From: Chryseobacterium mulctrae | GTDB taxonomy: Bacteria; Bacteroidota; Bacteroidia; Flavobacteriales; Weeksellaceae | Assembly: GCF_006175945.1 (NCBI RefSeq) | Contig: NZ_VAJL01000002.1 | Location: 1-64,000, forward strand | Direction of reading: 5' to 3' | Length of the DNA: 64,000 nucleotides | Part shown: positions 37,040-45,526 of the stretch, one piece after another | Position numbering within the stretch: position 1 is the stretch's first letter | Layout: the number at the start of each line of letters is the position of its first letter | Position numbers and translations under genes: made by a program | The notes under the pieces: model-generated | What the model saw: the letters and a program-made list of their open reading frames with translations, nothing else | What the model was told of the DNA's origin: nothing | The model's database searches: none

Positions 37040-39690
37040 TGAAGTATTTATGTTTATTATTCATCATATTATTTCTTAAAATCTCTGCTCAAACAGAGAT
37101 AAAAGGTTTAGTATGGTCAGAAAATAAACAGGCGGTTTCAAGAGCCAATGTGATTCTTACCGATTCACAGGATAATATAATAACTTTCGTCTTTAGTGAT
37201 AAAGACGGAAGTTTTTTGCTTAATACGGATAAATTCGGAAATTTTAATCTGAATATTTCTGCGATGGGCTATTTTTCTAAGAAATTCCCTGTTTCTATAA
37301 TTAAAAGAGGTGAAAGCAAAAATTTTAAAACCATTATTCTTGAGACTGATAAAGTAAAAGAAATAAAGGAAGTAGTTATTAGCAGAACTTCGCCGATCAA
37401 GATTAAGAAAGACACTATAGAATATTCTGCTAAAAATTTTTCTAATGGAACAGAGCAAAATGTAGAAGATCTCTTAAAAAAACTTCCGGGAATTACTGTT
37501 CTTAGTGATGGTAAAATAAAATTCGGAAATAAAGAGGTTTCCAGGGTGATGATAGAAAATGATGATCTTTTTGAAAGAGGTTATCAGACACTTACCCAAA
37601 ATATGCCTTCCAAACCTTTAGATAAAGTTCAGGTTCTTAAAAATTATTCAAAAAATAAGCTTCTCAAAAATATTGAAGCTTCAGAAAGTATTGCCCTTAA
37701 TCTTACATTAAAAGAAGATGCCAAAGGTAAGTGGTTTGGAAATGTTTTGTTAGCTTCTACAAGTTATAAAGAAGATATGCGACAGGGAAAACTCAATCTG
37801 ATGAACTTTACAAAGAGACAAAAAATCTATTTTCTTCTGAATGCCAATAATTTGGGTTTAAATGAAATGAAGGGTGTAGAATACTTAACCAATCCAAGCT
37901 CGGATAATGATGTTGAAAATGTTGGAACCAATATTAACACACTATCAATAATTAATCTTCATCAAAAAAACTTTCAGTTTGATGATAAGCGCACTAATTT
38001 TAACAATGATAAGTTAGTTTCACTTAATTATATTTATAATTTTAAAACCGATTGGAAATTAAAGTTTGTAACTATTTTTAATGAAATAGAAAATAGAAAC
38101 TATATCAATTCTTTTTATAAATTTAATTTTAACGGTTTAGATTTTATTAATAGTGAGGATAAAATATGGAAGCAAAATAACAGAAATATTGTTGGGAAGG
38201 TAGAACTTTCAAAAGACTTAAAAAATAACTCAAACTTACAATTCTATAATAAAGTTTCATCCTTAAATGAAAATAATAATAATATTTTTCTTTTTAATGA
38301 ACAGTTGAATAATCAAATTGGAAAGAATGAACTTTTTGCCAACGAAAATAGATTGACTTACACTAAGAAAATAGATTCATCCAAAGCTTTAGTAGCAGTA
38401 GCACGATATATTTTTCAAAACCGCCCATATGATTTTACTGATGAAAATGATGTTTTTTCTCAAATACTAAACAATCCTGATGCTCAAAAAATAAATCAGA
38501 TTATTGATTCTAAAATGAATTTTGGGGGATTAAAACTTTCTTATCTTAAAAAGTATGCAGAAGAACACAGCCTGGAATTACAGTTAGGAAACGAGTTCAG
38601 AAAAGATTTTTTAAGCTCAAACCTTCATATTTTTAATTCAAATAATGAAGCGATAAGTTTTGATAAATCAGAGTTTATTAATCATACAGATTATGTTCAG
38701 AATAATGTTTTTGCTCAGATTAAATATAACAAAAAAGTAAAAAATTGGAGCTATGGTTTTACCATTTTAAATCAAATGATTCATTCTGATTTAAATCAAA
38801 ATAAACAGAATGGTTTCTATGTTTCTCCGTTAGCAAATATTGGTTACCAAAACAGAAAAATAGGAAATTTTAATTTGAATGCAGGAAGGAAATTTTCCAC
38901 AGTCAGTATCAACGATGTTTATACTAACTATATCTATCAGGGAAACAGAAACTTTAAACAGAGCAATGTAAATTTTGCTGTTTTGCAAGATTGTAATTTA
39001 GGATTTAGCTACAACGTGGGAGAGCAAATGTCTCAATATCTTAATTTCAATATTAATTTTTTCAAAAGTGGAGATTATTTGTCTAATAATATGATTGTAA
39101 ATCCTAATTACACTTTTAATCAAACAATTTTGGTAAAGAATAATAGCAATTTATCTGCAAGCTTAGAATTAAGAAAATACTTAAAGCCTATAAGATCAAG
39201 ATTGAGTATTTTAAGCTCTTATATGCAATCGGGCTATGAAAATAGTGTAAATAATCAACCTTTAATAAAAACTAAATTTATCAATTGGAAGGCAGCTTTT
39301 GAAATGAAATCAGGCTGGACAAAATTTATTAATTATGAATGCGGTTATGAATGGGCATTCAATACTATTTCTTCGAAAGTGAATTCTAACAAATACATAG
39401 ATCAAAAAGGTTTTTTGAACCTTTATTTTACTATAAATTCACAGTTTAGGATTGAGTCTCTTGTAGAATATTATAAATTTGGAAATACAGCTCAAAAAAC
39501 TACTCAGTTTTGGGATATTAAAGCGAACTATACTTTAAAGAAGTATAATATGAGTATTTTTATTCAGGGCAATAATCTTTTAAATTCAAACAGTATTCAG
39601 AGATACTCAATAAATAATATAAGTGAGAGTTTATACACACAAAGACTGTTGCCACGCCATATAGTGTTAGGTATTAACAAAAATTTCTGA
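37039..39690 (+). CDS. TonB-type outer-membrane receptor with carboxypeptidase-regulatory domain
   Basis: 883 residues. Signal peptide MKYLCLLFIILFLKISAQ, then a carboxypeptidase-regulatory-like domain (IKGLVWSENKQAVSRANVIL, residues 21-105), a plug-like region (VEDLLKKLPGITVLSDGKI near 148) and a long beta-barrel to the terminal Phe (IVLGINKNF). It lacks an obvious SusD partner. The start ATG overlaps the GLPGLI stop (TAATG). It could import or export the operon's secreted peptide, or act as its surface receptor; that is inference. The last 1.45 kb are repeated inverted at 59403-60864. Confidence 0.88.
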   Translation: MKYLCLLFIILFLKISAQTEIKGLVWSENKQAVSRANVILTDSQDNIITFVFSDKDGSFLLNTDKFGNFNLNISAMGYFSKKFPVSIIKRGESKNFKTIILETDKVKEIKEVVISRTSPIKIKKDTIEYSAKNFSNGTEQNVEDLLKKLPGITVLSDGKIKFGNKEVSRVMIENDDLFERGYQTLTQNMPSKPLDKVQVLKNYSKNKLLKNIEASESIALNLTLKEDAKGKWFGNVLLASTSYKEDMRQGKLNLMNFTKRQKIYFLLNANNLGLNEMKGVEYLTNPSSDNDVENVGTNINTLSIINLHQKNFQFDDKRTNFNNDKLVSLNYIYNFKTDWKLKFVTIFNEIENRNYINSFYKFNFNGLDFINSEDKIWKQNNRNIVGKVELSKDLKNNSNLQFYNKVSSLNENNNNIFLFNEQLNNQIGKNELFANENRLTYTKKIDSSKALVAVARYIFQNRPYDFTDENDVFSQILNNPDAQKINQIIDSKMNFGGLKLSYLKKYAEEHSLELQLGNEFRKDFLSSNLHIFNSNNEAISFDKSEFINHTDYVQNNVFAQIKYNKKVKNWSYGFTILNQMIHSDLNQNKQNGFYVSPLANIGYQNRKIGNFNLNAGRKFSTVSINDVYTNYIYQGNRNFKQSNVNFAVLQDCNLGFSYNVGEQMSQYLNFNINFFKSGDYLSNNMIVNPNYTFNQTILVKNNSNLSASLELRKYLKPIRSRLSILSSYMQSGYENSVNNQPLIKTKFINWKAAFEMKSGWTKFINYECGYEWAFNTISSKVNSNKYIDQKGFLNLYFTINSQFRIESLVEYYKFGNTAQKTTQFWDIKANYTLKKYNMSIFIQGNNLLNSNSIQRYSINNISESLYTQRLLPRHIVLGINKNF

Positions 39691-39737
39691 TTAATATATA
39701 AAATCTATTCAAAGCAAAAAATATGATAGATTTTATC

Positions 39738-39775
39738 CTTAACCCTGTTTTTTTTACTTTTCGTCGACTGACCCC
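39738..39775 (-). repeat. TnA right inverted repeat
   Basis: 38 bp on the minus strand: GGGGTCAGTCGACGAAAAGT, then A-run, CAGGGTTAAG. It abuts CATTT and then the N-terminal half of rep1. Confidence 0.93.
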
Positions 39776-39963
39776 CATTTACGCCCTGTAATCACTTCAA
39801 TATCCTGTACATGGATAGTATATTCCAGCTTTCCTATTTCTAAAGATGAAAGTATCATAAAAAGTATATCCATCATCGTAGCCGAATAATCATACCTTCC
39901 GGAAGTAATGACATTATGCTGATAAATCATTTTATTCTCTGTATTAACGTCTATTAATTCCAT
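39776..39963 (-). pseudogene. rep: rep1, N-terminal half, severed by TnA
   Basis: Encodes MELIDVNTENKMIYQHNVI and on to IEVITGRKW, the start of a Rep_3/RepB-type plasmid initiator, before running into the TnA end. The missing rest lies at 44690-45436. Joined across CATTT the frame reads TGRKW-NLKQLREATES without any loss, giving a protein of about 310 residues. Iterons lie just upstream. Confidence 0.88.
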
Positions 39964-39991
39964 AATTATAATTTGAGAAACAAATGTAAAA

Positions 39992-40127
39992 ATAAAAAAC
40001 CACGTATAAAACCACAGTGGCTTAAATTATGGTATTTAACACTTATAAAAAGTGGTTTTTAGCTTATAAAAAGTGGTTTTTAGCTTATAAAAAGTGGTTT
40101 TTAGCTTATAAAAAGTGGTTTTTAAAC
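39992..40127 (+). repeat. Iterons of the captured plasmid (rep1 origin)
   Basis: Four tandem copies of CTTATAAAAAGTGGTTTT at 40042, 40063, 40084 and 40105, exactly 21 nt apart. Inverted partial copies (AAAAACCAC, AAACCAC) lie at 39995-40015 next to the rep1 start. This is a typical iteron origin/autoregulatory region for a Rep_3 initiator. Confidence 0.9.
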
Positions 40128-40985
40128 TTATAATAGTCTATTAATCAAACAATTGCAGGTCTTTAAAATACTAAAATAAGAAAGTAATAAATATTTAAAG
40201 AATACGTTTGTTCAATCGGACTTTTATCTTTTCCATTGGAGCGAAAATTTTCCGGACATCCTGTCATGTGCAGAGTGGAAGAAAAACAAAAAGAAAAAAA
40301 AACAGAGATTCGAGAAAATCGGGTTGCGGGCGGATGTTATGTATCACATAATATAATTAATAGATAAAAACTATTGTTAGTGTGGTGATTTGGTGAGCTG
40401 TCCGGCTGTCTGATCAAGGCGATATCGCTTCCGGAAGTGATCTGAATTCTCCTTCAGTTTTTCTGTTTTTGCCTTTATTTTTTGCGGAGTGTTTAGAGTG
40501 TTTTTTGACTGTTCCGGATTTGCGATTTAGTTAATGGGCGATCTGAAGTATTATCATTTTGGACTGTTTTGATTAGGGTATGAGCTGGGCGATATTTTAG
40601 AATTATGGGAGCTGTACCTGGATAAAATAATCATAGGTTGCAGAATAAAAAAAGGAATTGCTATATTTGAGTAGAAAAAGTATGTTTTCAGTAAGGGCAA
40701 GTAGTACCTTTTGACGTCAAAAACCTACGCTATCGCTCCGATTTCTGCCACAAAAGGACAACTTGCTTTTCTCCTATCGTCAAAAAGGGACAGCAGAATG
40801 CTTTAAGGACTGATGTACGCTTTTACAGAAAGGTAGTTAAAATGAGAATTTTTAATAGTCGGAAAAAACAATACCGGGGAAAATAAAAAGCTCTCCGTGT
40901 TGGAGAGCTTAATGATACAATAATAATGAGTTAGTTATATAAAGTATTTTTTAATGACCACTAAGATATAAAATACAACTGAATT
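40128..40985. other. Long non-coding region, candidate oriT
   Basis: About 860 nt without a convincing gene. Between 40695 and 40795 lie nested inverted repeats: palindrome TTTTGACGTCAAAA at 40709-40722, CCTTTTGACG mirrored by CGTCAAAAAGG near 40777-40787, and GCAAGTAGT opposite ACAACTTGC. The position just upstream of mob genes fits an origin of transfer. TAGTCGGAAAAAACAA follows at 40856 and a hairpin at 40888. Confidence 0.5.
40888..40910 (+). terminator. Hairpin upstream of mob operon
   Basis: AAGCTCTCC / GGAGAGCTT with a 5-nt loop. No clear T-run follows on the plus strand, so it could be part of the transfer origin rather than a terminator. Confidence 0.45.
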
Positions 40986-41393
40986 ATGGAAGAAGAAAAT
41001 ACAGACGATTGGGAATCACTACTCCATGCAGAATTTGAGAAAGTAGATAGACAAAACCAATATATAGAGCGAGGAAAGCTCGGAGGTCGCCCGAAACTAA
41101 GCACCCCAAAATCGGAGCGTTTGGCTCTCAGGTTTACTCCTTCAGAGATGAAAATGCTAAAAGAAAGAGCGGATAAAAAAAAGCTGAAGCTTACGGATTA
41201 CAGCCGTTTGATTCTTTTAGAAAAAAAACTTCCGGACTATGAAAAAAACATTATGCTCACTGAGTATGCAACCAATTTCCGGAGAATAGCCAATTACATG
41301 AAGAAAGAAATATTTACTCCCGGAGAGCGAGCAGATCTGCTCAAGGAAATTGAGGGAGCAATAAAAGGCATAAAAACACAGGTAAAATGGTAA
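40986..41393 (+). CDS. Mobilization accessory protein (MobC-like)
   Basis: 135 residues. The central block RLALRFTPSEMKMLKERADKK resembles the ribbon-helix-helix/MobC family of relaxosome proteins, and is followed by TEYATNFRRIANYMKKE and a coil. It probably binds oriT and assists the relaxase. It overlaps the relaxase start by 7 nt, giving a compact mob operon. Confidence 0.8.
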   Translation: MEEENTDDWESLLHAEFEKVDRQNQYIERGKLGGRPKLSTPKSERLALRFTPSEMKMLKERADKKKLKLTDYSRLILLEKKLPDYEKNIMLTEYATNFRRIANYMKKEIFTPGERADLLKEIEGAIKGIKTQVKW

Positions 41394-42166
41394 TCTCTGC
41401 ATCTACAAGGAATGTGAGTTCCCGATCCATTGCGTACCAGCAGAGCGACAAGGAGCAGAGTGTTGAAGTTTGCCGGAACGGACTTTCCGGAGAGAAGCCG
41501 AAAGACCTGTTTGCAGAATTTAAAGAGATTGCGGATAAGAACCCCCGAACCGAAAATAAATACGTTACTGCGGTGATCTCGCCTCCGAAAGAGTACAGCC
41601 AAAATTTAAACCTTAACGATTGGGCAAAACTGGCAGAGGATTATTTAAAGCGAGAGAAAATCGGAAGGGATAATCAATATTTGGTGCATCTGCACCAATC
41701 TACGGACGACAAACATCTGCATATTATCGCCAACCGTATTGATTTTCACGGTAAAAATCAGGTCACGAGCCATAATATAGGAGAACGAGCATCCAAACAT
41801 GCGGAAGTATTATCCAAAGAGCGGAGCTGGAAGACGGCAAAAGAAATCAGCGGAGAGAAGAAAGCGGAAATCAAAAACGTTTTACTCCAGGAAAAAGGGG
41901 AAAGTAAAAGTTTGAGTGATTTAGTAGACCGTATGGATAAAAGGGGCTACATCATGCAGATCAGCAAGAACTCGAAAGGCTTAAACGGTGCAAGGATCAT
42001 CCCGAAAGCAGATATAAATACAAACCCTTCAGTATTAGAAAAAGTAACGAAACAAGGCTTTAAATTAAGCGATATCGATCCGAAACTGAAAATTAAAGAA
42101 ATAGCGTTAGATATCGCAAAAAGCATGACCAAAGATATATCGAGAGACATGGGAATGTCATTATAA
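41387..42166 (+). CDS. Relaxase/mobilization nuclease
   Basis: 259 residues of the MobA/VirD2-type relaxase domain. The metal-binding motif KHLHIIANRID lies near residue 109, preceded by NQYLVHLHQSTDD. N-terminal residues follow the family pattern up to the ISPP segment. No C-terminal helicase or primase domain, as is usual for small Bacteroidota mobilizable plasmids. It would nick oriT and pilot transfer using a helper conjugation system. This is the only relaxase in the window. Confidence 0.88.
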   Translation: MVISASTRNVSSRSIAYQQSDKEQSVEVCRNGLSGEKPKDLFAEFKEIADKNPRTENKYVTAVISPPKEYSQNLNLNDWAKLAEDYLKREKIGRDNQYLVHLHQSTDDKHLHIIANRIDFHGKNQVTSHNIGERASKHAEVLSKERSWKTAKEISGEKKAEIKNVLLQEKGESKSLSDLVDRMDKRGYIMQISKNSKGLNGARIIPKADINTNPSVLEKVTKQGFKLSDIDPKLKIKEIALDIAKSMTKDISRDMGMSL

Positions 42167-42186
42167 ACATTAAAAAAATAACAATT

Positions 42187-42753
42187 ATGGAAGAAAATAA
42201 GAATCAAAATCAAGGGAAGTTTGACCCAAAAGCAGTGGTTGAAGATTTAAAAATAACTACTGCAGCACTTCAACAGGAAACCCAAAAATTAAACTCCGGA
42301 ATCTCCGGAATGGATGCAAAGCTGAAGGAAGCCAGAACGCTGATCGATCACAGCCTGAAGGAACTCAAAGAAAGTGTTTTGGATATCCGTGTTGGAATCT
42401 CTCCGGAAGATCTGAAGAAGCTCGAAGCCTACAAAGATTATTTTAAGCATTATAAACCGATACTGTACATTTCCCTTTTTGTGATGCTTTCAGGGTGGGG
42501 ATTGGCTCTATTCGGGGCTTATTCCGGAATGAAGTATTATAAAGAAAGTGTGCGTACCAAAGAGGAAGTAAGAACGCAGGTTCTTCAGGAAATTAACCAG
42601 GGCGGAAATATTATCGTAGAAAAATCAAAATGGGATAGTTATGTAGAACAGTCGCAGGTTCTCAGGGCGTGGCAGAAGTCGAATCCCAAAGACAGCGAAT
42701 CATTAGAAATCTATTACAAAGGCTATCAGGATTTCAAAAAAGGGAAGAAATAA
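42187..42753 (+). CDS. Mob-operon coiled-coil membrane protein
   Basis: 188 residues. Residues about 1-80 are coiled coil. One transmembrane helix lies near residues 93-118 (PILYISLFVMLSGWGLALFGAY), followed by a charged C-terminal domain. It follows the relaxase by 20 nt. Similar proteins accompany mob genes on Bacteroidota plasmids, so a link between relaxosome and membrane is plausible. Confidence 0.65.
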   Translation: MEENKNQNQGKFDPKAVVEDLKITTAALQQETQKLNSGISGMDAKLKEARTLIDHSLKELKESVLDIRVGISPEDLKKLEAYKDYFKHYKPILYISLFVMLSGWGLALFGAYSGMKYYKESVRTKEEVRTQVLQEINQGGNIIVEKSKWDSYVEQSQVLRAWQKSNPKDSESLEIYYKGYQDFKKGKK

Positions 42754-42793
42754 ATTGTTTTTTCCGACTATTAAAGCATTTTAGAGCGGTGAT

Positions 42794-42866
42794 AATTGCG
42801 CATAAATCGGCTTCGCCTACTCATGTATGTTGAGAGAATTATAAATTCTCTCAACATACATTCGGA
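42794..42866. repeat. Shared palindromic element, copy in captured plasmid
   Basis: A 37-nt perfect palindrome (TGTATGTTGAGAGAATT mirrored around a 3-nt centre) is preceded by a conserved GC-richer arm (GCGCATAAATCGGCTTCGCC). The whole unit recurs inverted at 56780-56852 in the other plasmid remnant. It could be a recombination/resolution site, a nick region or a terminator. Confidence 0.7.
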
Positions 42867-42884
42867 TAAGCAATCATAATAAAA

Positions 42885-42914
42885 AAAGGCTTCTACAATT
42901 TTGTAGAAGCCTTT
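42885..42914. terminator. Bidirectional terminator between mob operon and GLPGLI gene
   Basis: Perfect stem AAAGGCTTCTACAA / TTGTAGAAGCCTTT between convergent genes, preceded by A-run and followed by T residues. Confidence 0.85.
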
Positions 42915-42936
42915 GGTCTTTGGTTTGATTGAATTG

Positions 42937-43728
42937 CTATCTTTCAAATGAGTTATTAAATTTTTTCCCCATTTTTATTAAATTTTCTCTTTGTTCTTTA
43001 CTAAATCTCGGATTATCAGGATAAGGATTGCTCTTAAATTCTTCTCTTTTTTTGATGTATGCGTCTCGTGTAGTTCTAATTCCAGCTTCTACAGCTTCTA
43101 TTGTTTCCTGCTTTTTTTCAATTGCAATTATAGATATTTTATCATAACTATTAAAGTCCTCAACATCCATTACAAGACCTGGTAATCCTTTAAATCTATA
43201 AGGACCATCTGGAATTGAAATTTCTTTTGTATACCACGCGGTGTATTGCCTTTTATTAAATAAAGTAGTAGCTTTAAAGCAAGTATATCCAAGAATTTTT
43301 TTCTGTTCTTTATAATTTAAATTCCAAGTTGGATTTTCAGAATCAAATGTAAAATTATCTTTACCAATAGGGCTTGTTACTGTTACCTTACCATTATTAT
43401 TAAATACAGAATATTTAATTTTATATTTTGGAAGATCTTTAGCATTAATTTCAATAGGTGCTCCTGTTGTATTAGATAATTTACTTCGAATCGCCTTTCT
43501 TGTATCAAGGTGTGCTTGGCTTATATATAAAGAAGAAGATTTACCTAAAAAGAGAGTCATTGTCTCCTGATCTCTTTTTGCCACATCCAAAGTATCTGTA
43601 TTATAACTATAAAGATACTTTATTTCAAGTTCTGAAGTAATTCTTTCTTTTTGTTGAGAAAATAAAGTAATACTAATTGTAAATAATAATAAAAGAAAAA
43701 ATTTACTCATCATATAATATTTAAGCAA
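42937..43728 (-). CDS. GLPGLI-family exported protein (captured plasmid)
   Basis: 263 residues. The likely N-terminal signal is MSKFFLLLLFTISITLFSQQ, so the effective start may be the Met at residue 7. The family motif is FKGLPGLVMDVED near residue 186, preceded by KILGYTCFKATTLFNKRQYTAWYT. It overlaps the preceding small secreted peptide gene by 8 nt, the same gene order as in TnA but without a receptor. It is clearly divergent from the TnA paralogue, so the pairing arose separately or long ago. Confidence 0.88.
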   Translation of the reverse strand: MLKYYMMSKFFLLLLFTISITLFSQQKERITSELEIKYLYSYNTDTLDVAKRDQETMTLFLGKSSSLYISQAHLDTRKAIRSKLSNTTGAPIEINAKDLPKYKIKYSVFNNNGKVTVTSPIGKDNFTFDSENPTWNLNYKEQKKILGYTCFKATTLFNKRQYTAWYTKEISIPDGPYRFKGLPGLVMDVEDFNSYDKISIIAIEKKQETIEAVEAGIRTTRDAYIKKREEFKSNPYPDNPRFSKEQRENLIKMGKKFNNSFER

Positions 43729-43984
43729 GTCCCCAACCTTCTACTGGCGCAGCACAAAATTCTTCCATTTGTCTTACTTCGACATCAATACATCCTGGAT
43801 CATCAACACCTGGTGTGAATTCAAAAGTTTCAGTATAACCACAACTAGATGTAATTGTTACTGGAAAATAAAAAACAGCAGTCTTTGATTCTTTAGATTT
43901 AACAGTCTCTTCTGTTTTAGCTTCAGCTGCAAAACTCAATGTAAAGCCTCCTAATAGCAAGGATGCAAATAAAATTTTTTTCAT
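43721..43984 (-). CDS. Small secreted Cys-containing peptide (captured plasmid)
   Basis: 87 residues. Signal peptide MKKILFASLLLGGFTLSFA, mature region of about 68 residues with three Cys (TSSCGYTE, DPGCIDV, EEFCAAP) and a C-terminal VEGWGLA. It is coupled to the downstream GLPGLI gene by an 8-nt overlap. The upstream region contains an element shared with the lipoprotein gene at 53964. Family not recognised. An analogous peptide precedes the GLPGLI gene in TnA. Confidence 0.72.
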   Translation of the reverse strand: MKKILFASLLLGGFTLSFAAEAKTEETVKSKESKTAVFYFPVTITSSCGYTETFEFTPGVDDPGCIDVEVRQMEEFCAAPVEGWGLA

Positions 43985-44071
43985 AATTTGAAAGTTTAAA
44001 ATTTTGTTTTATTTAGTTTGAAGATCAAATATATAAATATTTCTCATTACAATGGAAAAAATAATATATTT

Positions 44072-44125
44072 AATCATTGATGCAAATATATTGAGGTAAT
44101 ACGACAAAACTTGACGTATTATAAT
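44072..44125 (-). promoter_or_regulatory. Conserved upstream element, copy 1
   Basis: Read on the minus strand: CGTCAAGTTTTGTCG, 11 nt, then the -7 box TATATTTG (44083-44090), about 100 nt before the peptide start. The same arrangement with the same spacing is found at 54088-54143. It probably marks a co-regulated promoter with a long leader. Confidence 0.65.
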
Positions 44126-44209
44126 TAATATAACAAATTTTTCAGCCGTCACTTCAGTCTTCTCATTTTTCAAACGTTTGCCGTTCGTTGCTCCTTAGTT
44201 CAAAATTCA

Positions 44210-44686
44210 CTAATCTTTATCCAGTCCTTTTTCTTTGGCTTCAATGAAATTTCTCTGTACTAAATTATCAGAGAAGTTTTTAACGCTATGTACTAAACTT
44301 TCGTGTATCTCAAGTTGTTTATTATATGAGGTTCTGAAATACTCAATTTGATTTTCCATCGCTTTTAAATATTCTTTAGAACTTTCAATCTGTTCTTTTA
44401 GGAATGGGTACTCTGTAATACGTTTTTTAAATTCCTCATATTCTTCTTCAGTAAAGTATTCAACGTAAGGAAATTCCTCATTTTCTTGAATGTCCGCAGG
44501 TGTCCGCAGTGTGTCCTGAGATGTGTCCGTAGATGATTTTTTTCTTAACAGTTCAGCTACTTCTTCGGACAAGGTGTATTTGCCCCCGTCAATGCTGATC
44601 AAATCAGAAATCCAACGTCTAATAGTACGCTCATTTTTGCCAAGTTCGGACGCTATGTCCGCAGTTGAATATTTTTTGTCCGCCAT
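44210..44686 (-). CDS. Rep-associated helix-turn-helix protein
   Basis: 158 residues. An N-terminal MerR-like helix-turn-helix (YSTADIASELGKNERTIRRWI) is followed by a long coiled coil to the C-terminus. It follows rep1 by 3 nt, as commonly seen for small Bacteroidota Rep_3 plasmids, and may modulate replication or copy number. A remnant of its 3' end is found beside rep2 at 58856. Confidence 0.75.
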   Translation of the reverse strand: MADKKYSTADIASELGKNERTIRRWISDLISIDGGKYTLSEEVAELLRKKSSTDTSQDTLRTPADIQENEEFPYVEYFTEEEYEEFKKRITEYPFLKEQIESSKEYLKAMENQIEYFRTSYNKQLEIHESLVHSVKNFSDNLVQRNFIEAKEKGLDKD

Positions 44687-44689
44687 AAC

Positions 44690-45436
44690 TTATTTTTTCA
44701 CAGGTAATATTCCTTTTTTCTGATATACACCAACCAAGTAACCAACAGAATTTTCAATTTTCAATTTTCTCTGTCTGATCTTCTCATTTAGTTCTGTAAT
44801 TAAGATGTCAAAATCCTTTTCTTTTTCTTTTCCGGCAATCAACTCCGCCTGTTCCTGATTAAAGCCATAAGCAACGAGTTTAGAAGCGAATTTTTGAAGA
44901 TTTATAGATTTTTCAAAATCAATTTCTAATTGTTTAAACTTTTGAGAATTGACATGCAGCGTTACCCAATGAAAAGAGCGACCTCTCTTTTTTAGTTCAA
45001 AATCAATTTCAATATCCGTGTTTTCATTGATCTGTTTTTTAGCAATATCTAATACTCTTTCTTTAAATTGACTTATTTTATCAAATTGTTCATTCCCTTT
45101 TTTATCTATCAATCCAAGCATTTTTTTTAGTTCATCAATTTCAAAACGCTTACTTCCTACACTTCGCCATTGGCAGGCAATTCCGTACAACCGTTTTGCA
45201 TATTTTGAAGAACAATTTAGAACTGATTTTAGCTGAAGAGCTGTAAAATTATTTTTCAACTCGAAGAAGTATTGGGAAGCCAACGGATTAAGTGTAACAG
45301 TGAAGCTGCCGGTTCCGAGTAAGTATTTAACCCGAGAGAACAACCAAATTTGTTCTAAACTTTCTTTCGTCTCAATTTCAAACATTCGAGAACCGATACT
45401 TTCTGTTGCTTCTCTCAATTGTTTTAAGTTCCATTT
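44690..45436 (-). pseudogene. rep: rep1, C-terminal part, severed by TnB
   Basis: Encodes from NLKQLREATESIGSRMFEIE to the stop: the second half of the first winged-helix domain and the second domain (FELKNNFTALQLKSVLNCSSKYAKRLY). The upstream half lies at 39776-39963. The junction base sequence AAATG (CATTT on the plus strand) is present at both breakpoints, as expected for a 5-bp target duplication. Intact initiation from this replicon is therefore abolished. Confidence 0.9.
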
Positions 45437-45474
45437 GGGGTCAGTCGACGAAAAGTAAAATTTTGTACGTTAAG
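45437..45474 (+). repeat. TnB left inverted repeat
   Basis: Starts GGGGTCAGTCGACGAAAAGT as in TnA but the inner part reads TTTTGTACGTTAAG instead of the A-run and CAGGG. Confidence 0.93.
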
Positions 45475-45526
45475 GATAAAATCTATTAGATTTCAATATT
45501 TAATAGTTTAAGTAAATGTTTCTAAT

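Larger units (their letters stand above)
31978..39775. mobile_element. TnA, Tn3-family transposon with secreted-peptide/GLPGLI/receptor cargo
   Basis: Bounded by two 38-bp inverted repeats (31978-32015 and 39738-39775) starting GGGGTC and ending GTTAAG, as in the Tn3 family. It contains a resolvase (minus), a divergent TnpA (plus) and a three-gene cargo operon. Flanks differ (AGAAA on the left, CATTT on the right), so it is not a simple insertion here. The CATTT flank instead matches the outer flank of TnB. Confidence 0.92.
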
